From NCBI GenBank assembly GCA_964576715.1, contig CAZNWE010000006.1:23196-87195 (forward strand): 64,000 bases of DNA, read 5' to 3'. The notes beneath the pieces are model-generated. The model had not been told where the DNA came from, did not search any database, and saw only the letters and a program-made list of their open reading frames with translations. A program made the position numbers and the translations under genes. How positions within the stretch are numbered: position 1 is the first letter of the stretch; each line of letters starts with the position of its first letter. Of the stretch, positions 26,223-34,582 are shown one piece after another. Source of the DNA: SLRI01 sp964576715 (lineage in GTDB: Bacteria > Pseudomonadota > Alphaproteobacteria > Geminicoccales > Geminicoccaceae).

Positions 26223-26960
26223 ATGCTCTTGGCGTTCACCGATTTCGGCTGGCAGGGCCCCTATCTCGGCGAGATGCGGGCCGCCGCCCTTCGGCTGGCC
26301 CCGGACATCCCCTATGTCGACCTCATGGCCGACGCGCCGGCCTTCCGCCCCGATCTCGCGGCCTATCTGCTCGCCGCCTTGATGCCGCGCCTGCGCCGTG
26401 GTGACGTCGTCATTGCGGTGGTCGATCCGGGGGTCGGCACCGAGCGGGCGCCGCTGGCGCTCAAGGTCGACCAGATCTGGCTGGTCGGGCCCGATAACGG
26501 GCTGTTCGAGCTCGTCATCCGCCGGGCGCAGCAGTTCGCCGTCTTCGTCATCCCGGAGCGCGCGCCGCAACCCTCGGTGAGCTTTCACGGTCGCGACATC
26601 TTCGCACCGGAGGCCGGGCGCCTCGCCCGGGGGCGGACCACCGGCCTGCAGGCGGCGGAGGCGACCCGCTTTCCGGCGTGGCCGGACGACCTCGACCGGA
26701 TCGTCCACGTCGACGGCTACGGCAACCTGATCAGCGGTCGCCGGGCCGCCACGGTGCAGCCCGCAAGCGTGCTCGAGCATGGCGAGCAGCGGATCCGCCA
26801 TGCCCCGGTGTTCGGCGCCGTGCCGCCGGGCACGGTCTTTTGGTACGCCAACGCCAGCGGCCTGCTCGAGATCGCCGAGAGTGGCGGCTCGGCCGCCCGG
26901 CGGCTCGGCCTGGCGATCGGTGATGCCGCACCGGTTGCAACCGCCCCCGGCGCAGCGTAG
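26223..26960 (+). CDS. S-adenosyl-L-methionine hydroxide adenosyltransferase (DUF62)
   Basis: A 245-residue enzyme of the SAM hydrolase family related to fluorinase. It begins LLAFTDFGWQGPYLGEM, contains RRGDVVIAVVDPGVGTERAP, the strongly conserved IWLVGPDNGLFELVIRR, VSFHGRDIFAPEAGRLA with the catalytic-site FHGRD, and VHVDGYGNLISG. Family members hydrolyse SAM to adenosine and methionine with an activated water. It lacks the fluorinase-specific loop as far as I can see. It lies between ispE and tRNA-Gln, only 15 bp before the tRNA. Confidence 0.9.
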   Translation: MLLAFTDFGWQGPYLGEMRAAALRLAPDIPYVDLMADAPAFRPDLAAYLLAALMPRLRRGDVVIAVVDPGVGTERAPLALKVDQIWLVGPDNGLFELVIRRAQQFAVFVIPERAPQPSVSFHGRDIFAPEAGRLARGRTTGLQAAEATRFPAWPDDLDRIVHVDGYGNLISGRRAATVQPASVLEHGEQRIRHAPVFGAVPPGTVFWYANASGLLEIAESGGSAARRLGLAIGDAAPVATAPGAA

Positions 26961-26975
26961 ATGATCGAGCGGGCT

Positions 26976-27050
26976 TGGGGCGTCGCCAAGTGGTAAGGCA
27001 CCGGTTTTTGGTACCGGCATTCGTAGGTTCGAATCCTACCGCCCCAGCCA
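26976..27050 (+). tRNA. trnQ: tRNA-Gln (anticodon TTG), CCA encoded
   Basis: The 75 bases fold as a cloverleaf: acceptor TGGGGCG pairs with CGCCCCA, the D-arm contains GCCAAGTGGTAAGGC, the anticodon stem CCGGT/ACCGG encloses TTTTGGT with anticodon TTG, and the T-arm is GTAGG-TTCGAAT-CCTAC. The discriminator G and a genomically encoded CCA (27048-27050) follow. The sequence is close to known bacterial tRNA-Gln. It begins 15 bp after the stop of the DUF62 gene, so it may be processed from that transcript or have an internal promoter. No terminator with a T-run is visible after it. Confidence 0.97.
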
Positions 27051-27267
27051 GCCGCCAGGGCGCGCGCGCCGCCGGTCTCGCCCCTCGCGCCCGATCGCGA
27101 AACATCGATTCGGCGGATGGCGGCGTGAACGGCTGCCCGCTCGGCCCTGGTGCGGTTCGGCATCTTTGGCTGCAGCGATTACGTCGGCCGGCGCCGTGGC
27201 GTCGACAGGCAAGGCACGGCGGGCTCGGCCGGGCGGCGGCGTCGGGCACCTCGGGCGAGACGGTCCG
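27051..27267. other. non-coding spacer after tRNA-Gln
   Basis: 217 bp of GC-rich sequence between the tRNA and the MFS gene. I see no convincing reading frame with a ribosome binding site, no T-run terminator and no promoter match. A potential N-terminal extension of the MFS gene enters it but has no transporter-like sequence. Confidence 0.5.
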
Positions 27268-28479
27268 ATGCGGCTAGGGCCGATCCGGGCGACGCTCCGA
27301 CAACCCGCCTTTCGCGCCTACATGTCGGCCAACGCGATCTCGGTGATCGGCACCTGGATGCAGCGCACGGCGATCGGCTGGTACGCCTGGGCGTTGACCG
27401 CCTCGCCCTTCTGGCTCGGCATGGTGGCATTCGCCGACCTGTTCCCGGCGGTGCTGATCGGCCCGCTCGCAGGCGTGCTCGCCGACCGCCACGACCGGCG
27501 GCGGATCATGCTCTGGAGCCAAGCCAGCCTCGCTCTCGTCACGCTGCTGACGGCGCTGCTGATCCTCGCCGGGCAGATCGGCATCCTCGGCCTTGTCGCC
27601 CTCACCGCCCTCAAGGGCTGCCTGATCGGCGTCAACCAGCCGGCCCGCCTCGCCCTCGTTCCGGCCCTGGTCGACCGCGAGCACCTGCCGACCGCGATCG
27701 CCTTGAACAGCGTGGTGTTCAACGGGGCCCGCTTTGTCGGGCCGGCGCTGGCCGGGCTCGCCATCGTCGCCTCGGGCGTGCCCGCCGCGCTCCTGCTCAA
27801 CGCCCTGAGCTACCTGCCGCTGCTGTTCGTCCTGCCGCGCCTCGAGTTGCGCGAGCCGATGACCCCGGACGCCTGGCAGGGCGCCGGTGCCGCACTCGGG
27901 GACGGGCTCCGCTACATCGCCACGAGCCCGGTCCTGGCGCCGCTCTTTGCCTTCTTCATCGTGCTGTCGCTGTCGGTTCGGCCGCTCGGCGATCTGTTGC
28001 CGGGCTTTGCCGAGGGAGTCTTCGGGGCGGGGGTCGAGGGGCTTGCCGCCTTGAGCGCGGCCATGGGGCTCGGCGCGGTCCTCGGCGGGCTCTGGGTGGC
28101 CTGGGCGGGGGCCGCCTTCGATCTGCCGAGGCTCATCCGGCTGCAGCTCTGGGTGGCGGCCACTGCCGCAGCGTTCGCGCTGAGCCCCAGCTTCTGGCTC
28201 GCCATCCCGGCCATCGCCGCCTTCGGCTTCGTCCTGATCGCCTGTGGCGTCGGCCTGCACACGGCGATCCAGCTCGGCGTCGCACCGGCGCTGCGCGGCA
28301 GGGTGATGAGCTTCTTCGGCCTGGTCTTCAGGAGCGTGCCGGCCCTGGGTGCGCTGGCGACCGGCGCATTGGCCGAGGCGATCGGCCTGCGCGCCGCACT
28401 GCTGGTCGCGGCGCTGCTCTTCCTGCTGGTTCAGCTTTGGCTGCAGCGCCGGCAGGTGGCGGCCCCGCCCGGTGAATGA
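27268..28479 (+). CDS. MFS transporter (EntS/MFS_3 type exporter)
   Basis: A 403-residue protein with about twelve hydrophobic segments. It opens LRQPAFRAYMSANAISVIGT and WMQRTAIGWYAWALTASPFW, then GPLAGVLADRHDRRRIMLWS with the MFS loop 2-3 signature (GxLADRxxRR), NQPARLALVPALVDREHLPT and NGARFVGPALAGLAI. These segments match the MFS_3 family of siderophore and drug exporters such as EntS. The substrate is unknown. The ATG at 27268 is the first start near the conserved region. It is monocistronic, just upstream of the rplM promoter. Confidence 0.87.
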   Translation: MRLGPIRATLRQPAFRAYMSANAISVIGTWMQRTAIGWYAWALTASPFWLGMVAFADLFPAVLIGPLAGVLADRHDRRRIMLWSQASLALVTLLTALLILAGQIGILGLVALTALKGCLIGVNQPARLALVPALVDREHLPTAIALNSVVFNGARFVGPALAGLAIVASGVPAALLLNALSYLPLLFVLPRLELREPMTPDAWQGAGAALGDGLRYIATSPVLAPLFAFFIVLSLSVRPLGDLLPGFAEGVFGAGVEGLAALSAAMGLGAVLGGLWVAWAGAAFDLPRLIRLQLWVAATAAAFALSPSFWLAIPAIAAFGFVLIACGVGLHTAIQLGVAPALRGRVMSFFGLVFRSVPALGALATGALAEAIGLRAALLVAALLFLLVQLWLQRRQVAAPPGE

Positions 28480-28482
28480 CGA

Positions 28483-28512
28483 TTGACAGCCGGCGCGGCT
28501 ATGGCGTAATGC
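28483..28512 (+). promoter_or_regulatory. candidate sigma-70 promoter of rplM-rpsI
   Basis: TTGACA (28483-28488), an 18 bp spacer, then TAATGC (28507-28512). It lies just 3 bp after the MFS stop codon and gives a leader of about 130 bases before the L13 start. A long leader of this sort can carry autogenous control by L13, but I recognise no specific motif in it. Confidence 0.55.
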
Positions 28513-28649
28513 CTCCGGCCCAGGCGAGTGCGCTCACGTGCTCGCTGCATTCGTTGTCGTCCGCAAGTCTCCGCCGACCACCGTTGGCGACGGCGCCGCC
28601 GCCGTCGTTCAGTGGGCTGGTCGGCTGCAGCACACGAGCAGTTGAACCG

Positions 28650-29126
28650 ATGAAGACCTATTCCGCCAAGCCCGCCGACATCAAGCGGGACTGGTATGTG
28701 ATCGACGCCGAAGGCCTGGTCCTCGGCCGGCTCGCCGCCATCGTCGCCAACCGCCTGCGCGGCAAGCATAAACCGATGTTCACGCCGCACATGGACTGCG
28801 GCGACCACATCGTCGTGCTCAACGCCGAGAAGGTGGTGTTGACCGGCAACAAGCGGACGCAGAAGACCTATTATCGCCATACCGGCTATCCGGGCGGCAT
28901 CAAGGGTGTCACCGCCGACAAGGTGCTCGACGGTCGGTTTCCCGACCGGGTGATCGAGGCGGCGGTAAAGCGGATGGTGCCGAGCGGACCGCTCGGCCGG
29001 CAGGTCATGCGCAAGTTGCACATCTACGCGGGTGCCGAGCATCCGCACGCCGCCCAGTCACCGCAACCGCTCGACATCGCCGCCCTCAACGCCAAGAACA
29101 GCAAGCTCGGAGCCGTGCATGGTTGA
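28650..29126 (+). CDS. rplM: 50S ribosomal protein L13
   Basis: A 158-residue large-subunit protein. MKTYSAKPADIKRDWYVIDA, GLVLGRLAAIVANRLRGKHK, GDHIVVLNAEKVVLTGNKRT, YYRHTGYPGGIKGVTADKV and GRQVMRKLHIYAGAEHPHAA are standard L13 sequence. It is an early assembly protein of domain II of 23S rRNA. Its last bases overlap the ATG of rpsI, giving the translational coupling common for this pair. Confidence 0.97.
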   Translation: MKTYSAKPADIKRDWYVIDAEGLVLGRLAAIVANRLRGKHKPMFTPHMDCGDHIVVLNAEKVVLTGNKRTQKTYYRHTGYPGGIKGVTADKVLDGRFPDRVIEAAVKRMVPSGPLGRQVMRKLHIYAGAEHPHAAQSPQPLDIAALNAKNSKLGAVHG

Positions 29127-29604
29127 GACCGTCACCTCTTTTCAGGATCTCGACAAGCTGAAGCCCGGTCTGGGTGCCGAGCCCGAGGTCGAGGTTGCCG
29201 AGCCGAAACTCGACCCGTTCGGCCGGGCCTACGCCACCGGCCGGCGCAAGGAGTCGACGGCGCGGGTCTGGGTCAAGCCGGGCAGCGGCCGGTTCACCGT
29301 CAACGGCAAGGAGATGCCGGCCTATTTCGGGCGGCCGACCCAGCAGATGGTGATCAACCAGCCGCTCGTCTCGATCAACCGGTTGCAGCAGTACGACATC
29401 GTCTGCACGGTCGCCGGCGGCGGCCTGTCGGGCCAGGCCGGCGCGGTGCGGCACGGCGTCGCCCGTGCCCTGATCAACTACGAGCCGACCCTCCGCCCGG
29501 CGCTGAAGCATGGCGGCTTCTTGACCCGCGATGCGCGCGAGGTCGAGCGCAAGAAGTACGGCAAGGCCAAGGCGCGACGCAGCTTCCAGTTCTCCAAGCG
29601 CTGA
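29119..29604 (+). CDS. rpsI: 30S ribosomal protein S9
   Basis: A 161-residue small-subunit protein. A 30-residue acidic N-terminal extension, typical of alphaproteobacteria, precedes the conserved core: GRAYATGRRKESTARVWVKP, GRPTQQMVINQPL, TVAGGGLSGQAGAVRHGVAR and the C-terminal KKYGKAKARRSFQFSKR, whose final Lys-Arg reaches the decoding P site. It overlaps rplM by 8 bp. Confidence 0.97.
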   Translation: MVETVTSFQDLDKLKPGLGAEPEVEVAEPKLDPFGRAYATGRRKESTARVWVKPGSGRFTVNGKEMPAYFGRPTQQMVINQPLVSINRLQQYDIVCTVAGGGLSGQAGAVRHGVARALINYEPTLRPALKHGGFLTRDAREVERKKYGKAKARRSFQFSKR

Positions 29605-29734
29605 TCCGCCACACCCGACCGGTCACGGCAGCGGGCGCCGGCGACCGCTTTGGCGACCACGCCAACTCAGAATTTCAAGTAGAAGACCGGGACTTTATCT
29701 TACCGCCTGTAGCGAATAGACTGACGATCGGGCG

Positions 29735-29750
29735 TTGAAGCTTAATTCAA
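29735..29750. promoter_or_regulatory. inverted repeat in an AT-rich promoter region before the LysM/FecR gene
   Basis: TTGAA-GCTTAA-TTCAA, immediately followed by CTGAA, so that TTCA-AC-TGAA forms a second short palindrome. It lies about 20 bp before the coding start in a stretch (29655-29765) clearly AT-richer than its surroundings. This is plausible operator or promoter DNA; no regulator can be named. Confidence 0.35.
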
Positions 29751-29765
29751 CTGAAGATTGTCTTT

Positions 29766-31439
29766 TTGGTGTCGCAATCGCGCACATTGTTGCCGCAGTC
29801 GCCGCTGTCGTGGTGTTGGCTGGCGCTTGCGTTGGTGCTGCCGCTCGGCCACCCGGCACCGGTGGCGGCCGACGAGGCGGTGTGGCGCTACACCGTCCGG
29901 CCCGGCGACAATATCTGGGATTTGTCCCGCCGCTATCTCGCCGACTGGCGCAACTGGCCGCAGATCCAGGCCATCAACCGCATCGACGAGCCGCGCCGCA
30001 TCCCGCCCGGCTCGCGGCTCGACATCCCGCTCCGCCTGCTCCGTCTGGAGAACGTCCCGGCCACGCTGGCCAGGGCGTACGGTGACGTCCAGGTGCGCCG
30101 TGCGGACGCCCCGCTCGAGGTCGCCGCCGGTGCTACGCTCGAAATCGGTGACCGGGTGATCACCGGTGCGGGCGGTGGCGCCGTCATTCGCTTCGCCGAT
30201 GGCTCCGAGGTGCACCTGGCCGGCAGCAGCGAGCTCCACCTCGATTCGCTGCGCCGCTACCGTGGCACGACGATGGTCGACACCCGGCTCAGGCTCGAGC
30301 GCGGTCGGCTCGAGACCATTGTCCAGCCCGCTGCCGGCGACGGCTCGCGGTTCGAGGTCTGGACACCGCCGGCGACCACCTCGGTCCGCGGCACCGACCT
30401 CCGGGTCGGCCTCGACGCGGCGATCGAGCGGAGTGCCACCGAGGTGCTCGACGGCCGGGTCACCGTCGAAGCCCGCGCCACGCCGCGCGACGTCACCGCC
30501 GGCTTCGGCACCGTGACCCGCGAAGGCGAGCCGCCGGCGCCGCCTCGCCCGCTGCTCCCGGCACCTGCCGCGGCCGACGTCCCGGTACGCCTCGAGCGGC
30601 TGCCCTTGCGGCTGCCGATGCCGGCCCTGCCCGGTGCCGAGCGGTTTCGCCTGACCTTGGCCAGCGCCGACGGCCTGCCGCCGCGCCTGGCCGACCAGCT
30701 GATCCCGGCAGCTGGTGCGGCCCGGCTGGAGCTGCCCGATGGCAGCTATGCGGCACGCCTGCGCGGCATCGCCGCCGATGGGCTCGAAGGGGAGGACCTG
30801 GCTTGGCGCCTCGAGGTGGACGCGCGGCCGGAGCCGCCGACGCCGTTGCGGCCGCAGCGCGATGGCCGCCTGCGCGACCCGCTGCCGCAGTTCGCCTGGA
30901 GCGAGCCGCTGGGCGCCCGGGCCTACCGCTTGGCACTGGCGGCCGAGCCGGACTTCGGCGGGCCGCTGGTCATGCTCGACCGGCTGACCGCCCCGACCTT
31001 CACGCCCGCCGCACCACTGCCGCTCGGCACCTATTATTGGCGGCTCGCGACGATCGACAGCGATGACCAGATCGGCCCGTGGAGCGACGTCGCCCGCTTC
31101 GAAATCGTGGCCCCACCCGCCGATCCGACGATCGACGAAGTGGCCAGCGATCGCGGCCGTCTGACCATTCGGCTAGCCGCCCTCGAGCCCGGCCAAGAGG
31201 TGCGCTTCCAGTTGGCCCGCGACGCCGCCTTTGCCGAGCCGGTGGCCGATCGAACCGTGGCCGAGCCCGAGCTGGTCGTCCCGGGCCTGCTGCCCGGCGA
31301 CTACTGGTTCCAGGCGCAGATCATCGAGGCCGACGGCTATGTCGCACCGTTCGGCACGCCGCAGCGGATCACCGTCGAGCCGGCCCGGTGGTGGCCGGCG
31401 TTGCTGATCCCCTTCGCCCTCATGTTGCTGCTGCTCTAG
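29766..31439 (+). CDS. LysM- and FecR-domain envelope protein
   Basis: About 557 residues. A signal peptide (LALALVLPLGHPAPVAA) is followed by a LysM peptidoglycan-binding domain (WRYTVRPGDNIWDLSRRYL, residues about 40-88). A FecR domain follows (about 105-215: GDVQVRRADAPLEV, GDRVITGAGGGAVIRFADGS, LRLERGRLETIVQP, TTSVRGTDLRVG), then Pro-rich and fibronectin-like beta segments. A C-terminal hydrophobic anchor (WWPALLIPFALMLLLL) is at the very end. FecR domains of this type are periplasmic sensory modules. The start is unclear: TTG 29766 or GTG 29769. The next gene, 149 bp on, encodes a CHASE2 cyclic-di-GMP protein whose sensor domain is also periplasmic, so the two may work as a pair. Confidence 0.85.
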   Translation: MVSQSRTLLPQSPLSWCWLALALVLPLGHPAPVAADEAVWRYTVRPGDNIWDLSRRYLADWRNWPQIQAINRIDEPRRIPPGSRLDIPLRLLRLENVPATLARAYGDVQVRRADAPLEVAAGATLEIGDRVITGAGGGAVIRFADGSEVHLAGSSELHLDSLRRYRGTTMVDTRLRLERGRLETIVQPAAGDGSRFEVWTPPATTSVRGTDLRVGLDAAIERSATEVLDGRVTVEARATPRDVTAGFGTVTREGEPPAPPRPLLPAPAAADVPVRLERLPLRLPMPALPGAERFRLTLASADGLPPRLADQLIPAAGAARLELPDGSYAARLRGIAADGLEGEDLAWRLEVDARPEPPTPLRPQRDGRLRDPLPQFAWSEPLGARAYRLALAAEPDFGGPLVMLDRLTAPTFTPAAPLPLGTYYWRLATIDSDDQIGPWSDVARFEIVAPPADPTIDEVASDRGRLTIRLAALEPGQEVRFQLARDAAFAEPVADRTVAEPELVVPGLLPGDYWFQAQIIEADGYVAPFGTPQRITVEPARWWPALLIPFALMLLLL

Positions 31440-31588
31440 CCGCGGAGCCCGCGCGATGAACCCTCGTTCGATGGCTTACCGCGCGCGGCCCCTGGAGGGT
31501 TCCGGCGGCGAGGACCGCCACCGATCCGGCCACCTCCAGCCGGCGCCAGCGGGCGGCCGGCCGCCGGTGCCCTGGAGCGCCGGCTAGC

Positions 31589-34468
31589 ATGCGCCCGGGC
31601 ACGCTCGCCGCGCGCCATGTCGGCGGGCTGGTCGTCGCACTGGCGATCCTCGCCAGCTTCGGGCTGCAGCGGCTGGGCCCGGGTGGGCGGCTGGATCTGC
31701 TGGCCTTCGACCAGCTGTCCTCACTGGTCGCAGCCGGCGAGCCGCTGGTCGTGGTCGTCGAGATCGATCAGCAGAGCCTGGAGCGGCTCGGCCGCTGGCC
31801 CTGGCCCCGCCATCTGCATGCCGAGCTGATCGAGCGGCTGGCGGCGGCCGGCCCGGCGGCGATCGGCTACGACGTTCTGTTCGCCGAGGCCGCGGCCGAC
31901 GACCCGAGCGGCGATGCAGCCCTGGTGGCGGCCGTGGCGGCGGCCGGCTCCGTCGTGCTGCCGATGATCGGCGAACAGCCGAACAGCCAGGCGCCGCCCC
32001 TGGAGATCGTGCCGCTCGCCGGCCTCGCCGAGGCCGCGGCCGGGATCGGCCACAGCCATCTCGCCGCCGACCCGGACGGCCGGCTGCGCCGCCTGTACCG
32101 CTACGCCGGCGTCGCCGACGCCTACTGGCCGGCCTTCGCCATGGCGGTGCGCGACGTTGCAGCCGGCACGGCCGGCGCCACACCCGATCCACATGCGGCG
32201 ACGCCGAGCGGCCCGCGAAACAGCGCGACGGCGGCACCGCCGATGGTCCTCGACTGGGTCGTCGAGCAGCCGATCCTGGTGCCGATTCCGCAGTCGCGGA
32301 CGCGGCTACGCCGGGTCTCGGCGGCGGACATCGCCCGTGGTCGAAGCCCCGGCGACATCGCCGGCGCCGTCGTGCTGGTCGGGGCCACGGCGCGCGGGCT
32401 GCAGGCCTGGGTCGATATCGGACCGGGCATCGCCGGCGCCACGCGACCGCCGATCGACTTCAACGCCTTCGCTGTCCAGGCCCTGCTGCAGGGCAAGACG
32501 GTGCGCCTCTTGCCACGGCCGGGCGTCGCCGCGATGCTGCTGGCCGGCGGCGCCTTTCTGCCGTGGCTCTGCAGCCTGCTGCTCGGCGCCGCACCGGTCC
32601 GGCGTCGAACGATCCTGGCGTTGGCGCCGGTGCTGCCGCTCGCGGCCGGTGTCGTGGCCCTGCTCGGCTGGCGGTTGCTGCTGCCCCAGCTGAGCGTGGC
32701 TGTGGCCATCGCCGCGGTGCTGCTCGCCGCACAGCTGCTCGGGCTGTCCCGGCGCGTTCGCCGGACCCGGCAGGAGCGCAGCCTCGCGCATGCGGCCCTG
32801 ACCAATGTCGCGGACGCGGTGCTCACCACGGATCCGGCCAACCGCGTCGACTATGCCAACCCCGCGGCCGAGCGCCTGCTGTGCCCGCCGGACGGCACGC
32901 TGGTCGGTCGCCGCCTCGAGGATATCGCACCGCAGCTGATGCAACACCCGCCGGACGGCGATGCGGTGGTGCCGCCCGGCGTCGCCGGCCATCGGCCGAC
33001 CTCTCGCGAGCAGCAGCCGATCCCGGCGGCGGCATGGCGGGCCTTGCCGCTGACCGCTGCCGACGGCAGCCGGCGCATCGTCAAGGCGGTGATTCGCCGG
33101 CGCAACGATACCCCACGACCGGGCTATGTCATTGCCTTGAACGACGTTACCGACGAGCGGCGACTGCTCGACAAGGTGGCCTTTCATGCGACCCACGACG
33201 GCCTGACCAGGCTGCCCAACCGGCACCTCGTGATCGACCGACTGGGCAATGCCATCGAGCGGGCCCGCCGGCATCGGCGCTGGGTGGCGGCGGCGTTTCT
33301 CGACGTCGATCGCCTGAAGAGCATCAACGATGCCTTGGGCACTGCAGTCGGCGACGCAGTGCTCGTCGAGATCGCCGAGCGGCTGACCGCAGTCGGCCGA
33401 TCGGGTGACACCATCGGTCGGCACAGTGGCGACGAGTTCGTGCTGCTGCTCGAGGACGTGACCTCGAAGCGCGAGGTCGAGGCCGGCATCGACCGCTATC
33501 GCCGGTGCCTCGTCCCGCCGGTCGAGGTCGATGGGCGCCGCTTCGAGATCAAGACCAGCATCGGTGTCGCCTGCTTTCCGACCGACGCGGCCACCGCCGA
33601 CGACCTGTTGCGCCGCGCCGATGCCGCCATGTATCGGGCGAAGTTCGCCGGGCGCGACCAGGTGGTGTTCTATGACGCCGCCGTGCACGGCGAGGAGAGT
33701 GGTGGCCTGCTGCTCGACGAAGCACTGCGCCAGGGCATCGCTCGTGACGAGTTCGAGCTGCACTATCAGCCGCGCATCGACCTGGTTCGCCGACGGCCGT
33801 CGGGGGTCGAAGCGCTGGTCCGCTGGCGGCATCCGGAGCAGGGCTTCCTGCCGCCCGGCCGGTTCATCGGTCTCGCCGAGGAGACCGGCTCGATCGTCGA
33901 GCTCGGCCGCTGGGTGCTGGCCCGCGCCTGCGCCGATCTCGCCGGCCCGCCGTTGCGCAGCAGTGGCCTCAGGCTCTCGATCAATGTCTCGGTGGTGCAG
34001 CTCAAGCGCGACCAGGGTTTCGTCGATTTCGTCAGGGCGACCCTGGCGCGGCACCAGCTCGACCCGGCGCGGCTCGAGCTCGAGATCACCGAGAGCCTGT
34101 TCCTCGACCCGTCGCTGCCGATGCTCGGCCGGCGGCTCGCCGACCTCGCCGCCTTGGGCATCCACCTCTCGATCGACGATTTTGGCACCGGCTACTCGTC
34201 CTTGGCGTATATCAACCGCTTTCCCTTCGACCGCATCAAGATCGACCGCTCGTTCATCCATGCCGCCGGCAGCGACAAGAGTGCGCAGGCGATCATCCGC
34301 GCCATCGTCGGCCTCAGTCAGGCGCTTGCCAAGAAGACCACCGCCGAAGGGGTCGAGGCGACCGAGCAGCTGGCCCTGCTCGACGAGTTGCGCTGCAACG
34401 AAGCCCAGGGCTATCTGTTCGGCCGCCCGGCGCCGCTGCCCGATCTGCTCGACCAGCTCGCCGCCTGA
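31589..34468 (+). CDS. CHASE2-PAS-GGDEF-EAL cyclic-di-GMP turnover protein
   Basis: 959 residues. A first transmembrane helix (about 10-28) is followed by a periplasmic CHASE2 domain (about 35-310), with LVVVVEIDQQSLERLGRWPW and AAAGPAAIGYDVLFAEAAAD as its start. Three more membrane helices (about 316-390), a PAS domain (about 395-515; LTNVADAVLTTDPANRVDYA), a GGDEF domain and an EAL domain follow. The diguanylate cyclase motif is SGDEF (613-617), with Ser for the first Gly. The EAL domain has EALVRW (E741), INVSVVQL, ELEITESL, DDFGTGYSSL, KIDRSF and EGVEATEQ, so all metal and catalytic residues look present. Phosphodiesterase activity is likely; cyclase activity is possible. Confidence 0.93.
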   Translation: MRPGTLAARHVGGLVVALAILASFGLQRLGPGGRLDLLAFDQLSSLVAAGEPLVVVVEIDQQSLERLGRWPWPRHLHAELIERLAAAGPAAIGYDVLFAEAAADDPSGDAALVAAVAAAGSVVLPMIGEQPNSQAPPLEIVPLAGLAEAAAGIGHSHLAADPDGRLRRLYRYAGVADAYWPAFAMAVRDVAAGTAGATPDPHAATPSGPRNSATAAPPMVLDWVVEQPILVPIPQSRTRLRRVSAADIARGRSPGDIAGAVVLVGATARGLQAWVDIGPGIAGATRPPIDFNAFAVQALLQGKTVRLLPRPGVAAMLLAGGAFLPWLCSLLLGAAPVRRRTILALAPVLPLAAGVVALLGWRLLLPQLSVAVAIAAVLLAAQLLGLSRRVRRTRQERSLAHAALTNVADAVLTTDPANRVDYANPAAERLLCPPDGTLVGRRLEDIAPQLMQHPPDGDAVVPPGVAGHRPTSREQQPIPAAAWRALPLTAADGSRRIVKAVIRRRNDTPRPGYVIALNDVTDERRLLDKVAFHATHDGLTRLPNRHLVIDRLGNAIERARRHRRWVAAAFLDVDRLKSINDALGTAVGDAVLVEIAERLTAVGRSGDTIGRHSGDEFVLLLEDVTSKREVEAGIDRYRRCLVPPVEVDGRRFEIKTSIGVACFPTDAATADDLLRRADAAMYRAKFAGRDQVVFYDAAVHGEESGGLLLDEALRQGIARDEFELHYQPRIDLVRRRPSGVEALVRWRHPEQGFLPPGRFIGLAEETGSIVELGRWVLARACADLAGPPLRSSGLRLSINVSVVQLKRDQGFVDFVRATLARHQLDPARLELEITESLFLDPSLPMLGRRLADLAALGIHLSIDDFGTGYSSLAYINRFPFDRIKIDRSFIHAAGSDKSAQAIIRAIVGLSQALAKKTTAEGVEATEQLALLDELRCNEAQGYLFGRPAPLPDLLDQLAA

Positions 34469-34582
34469 CTCCCCGGCCCTGCGGCGCCTTCTGGACAGCG
34501 CCCCGCCGAGGCCGCATACCGGGCACCAACACGCCTTGCGCGCCGCCCAAAGGGCCGCCGCCAATCGGGGAGGATCAAGCGC

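Noticed and set aside
26976..27050. tRNA-Gln as an attachment site for an integrated element
   Set aside because: No second copy of the tRNA 3' end and no integrase or phage-like gene were seen in the window.
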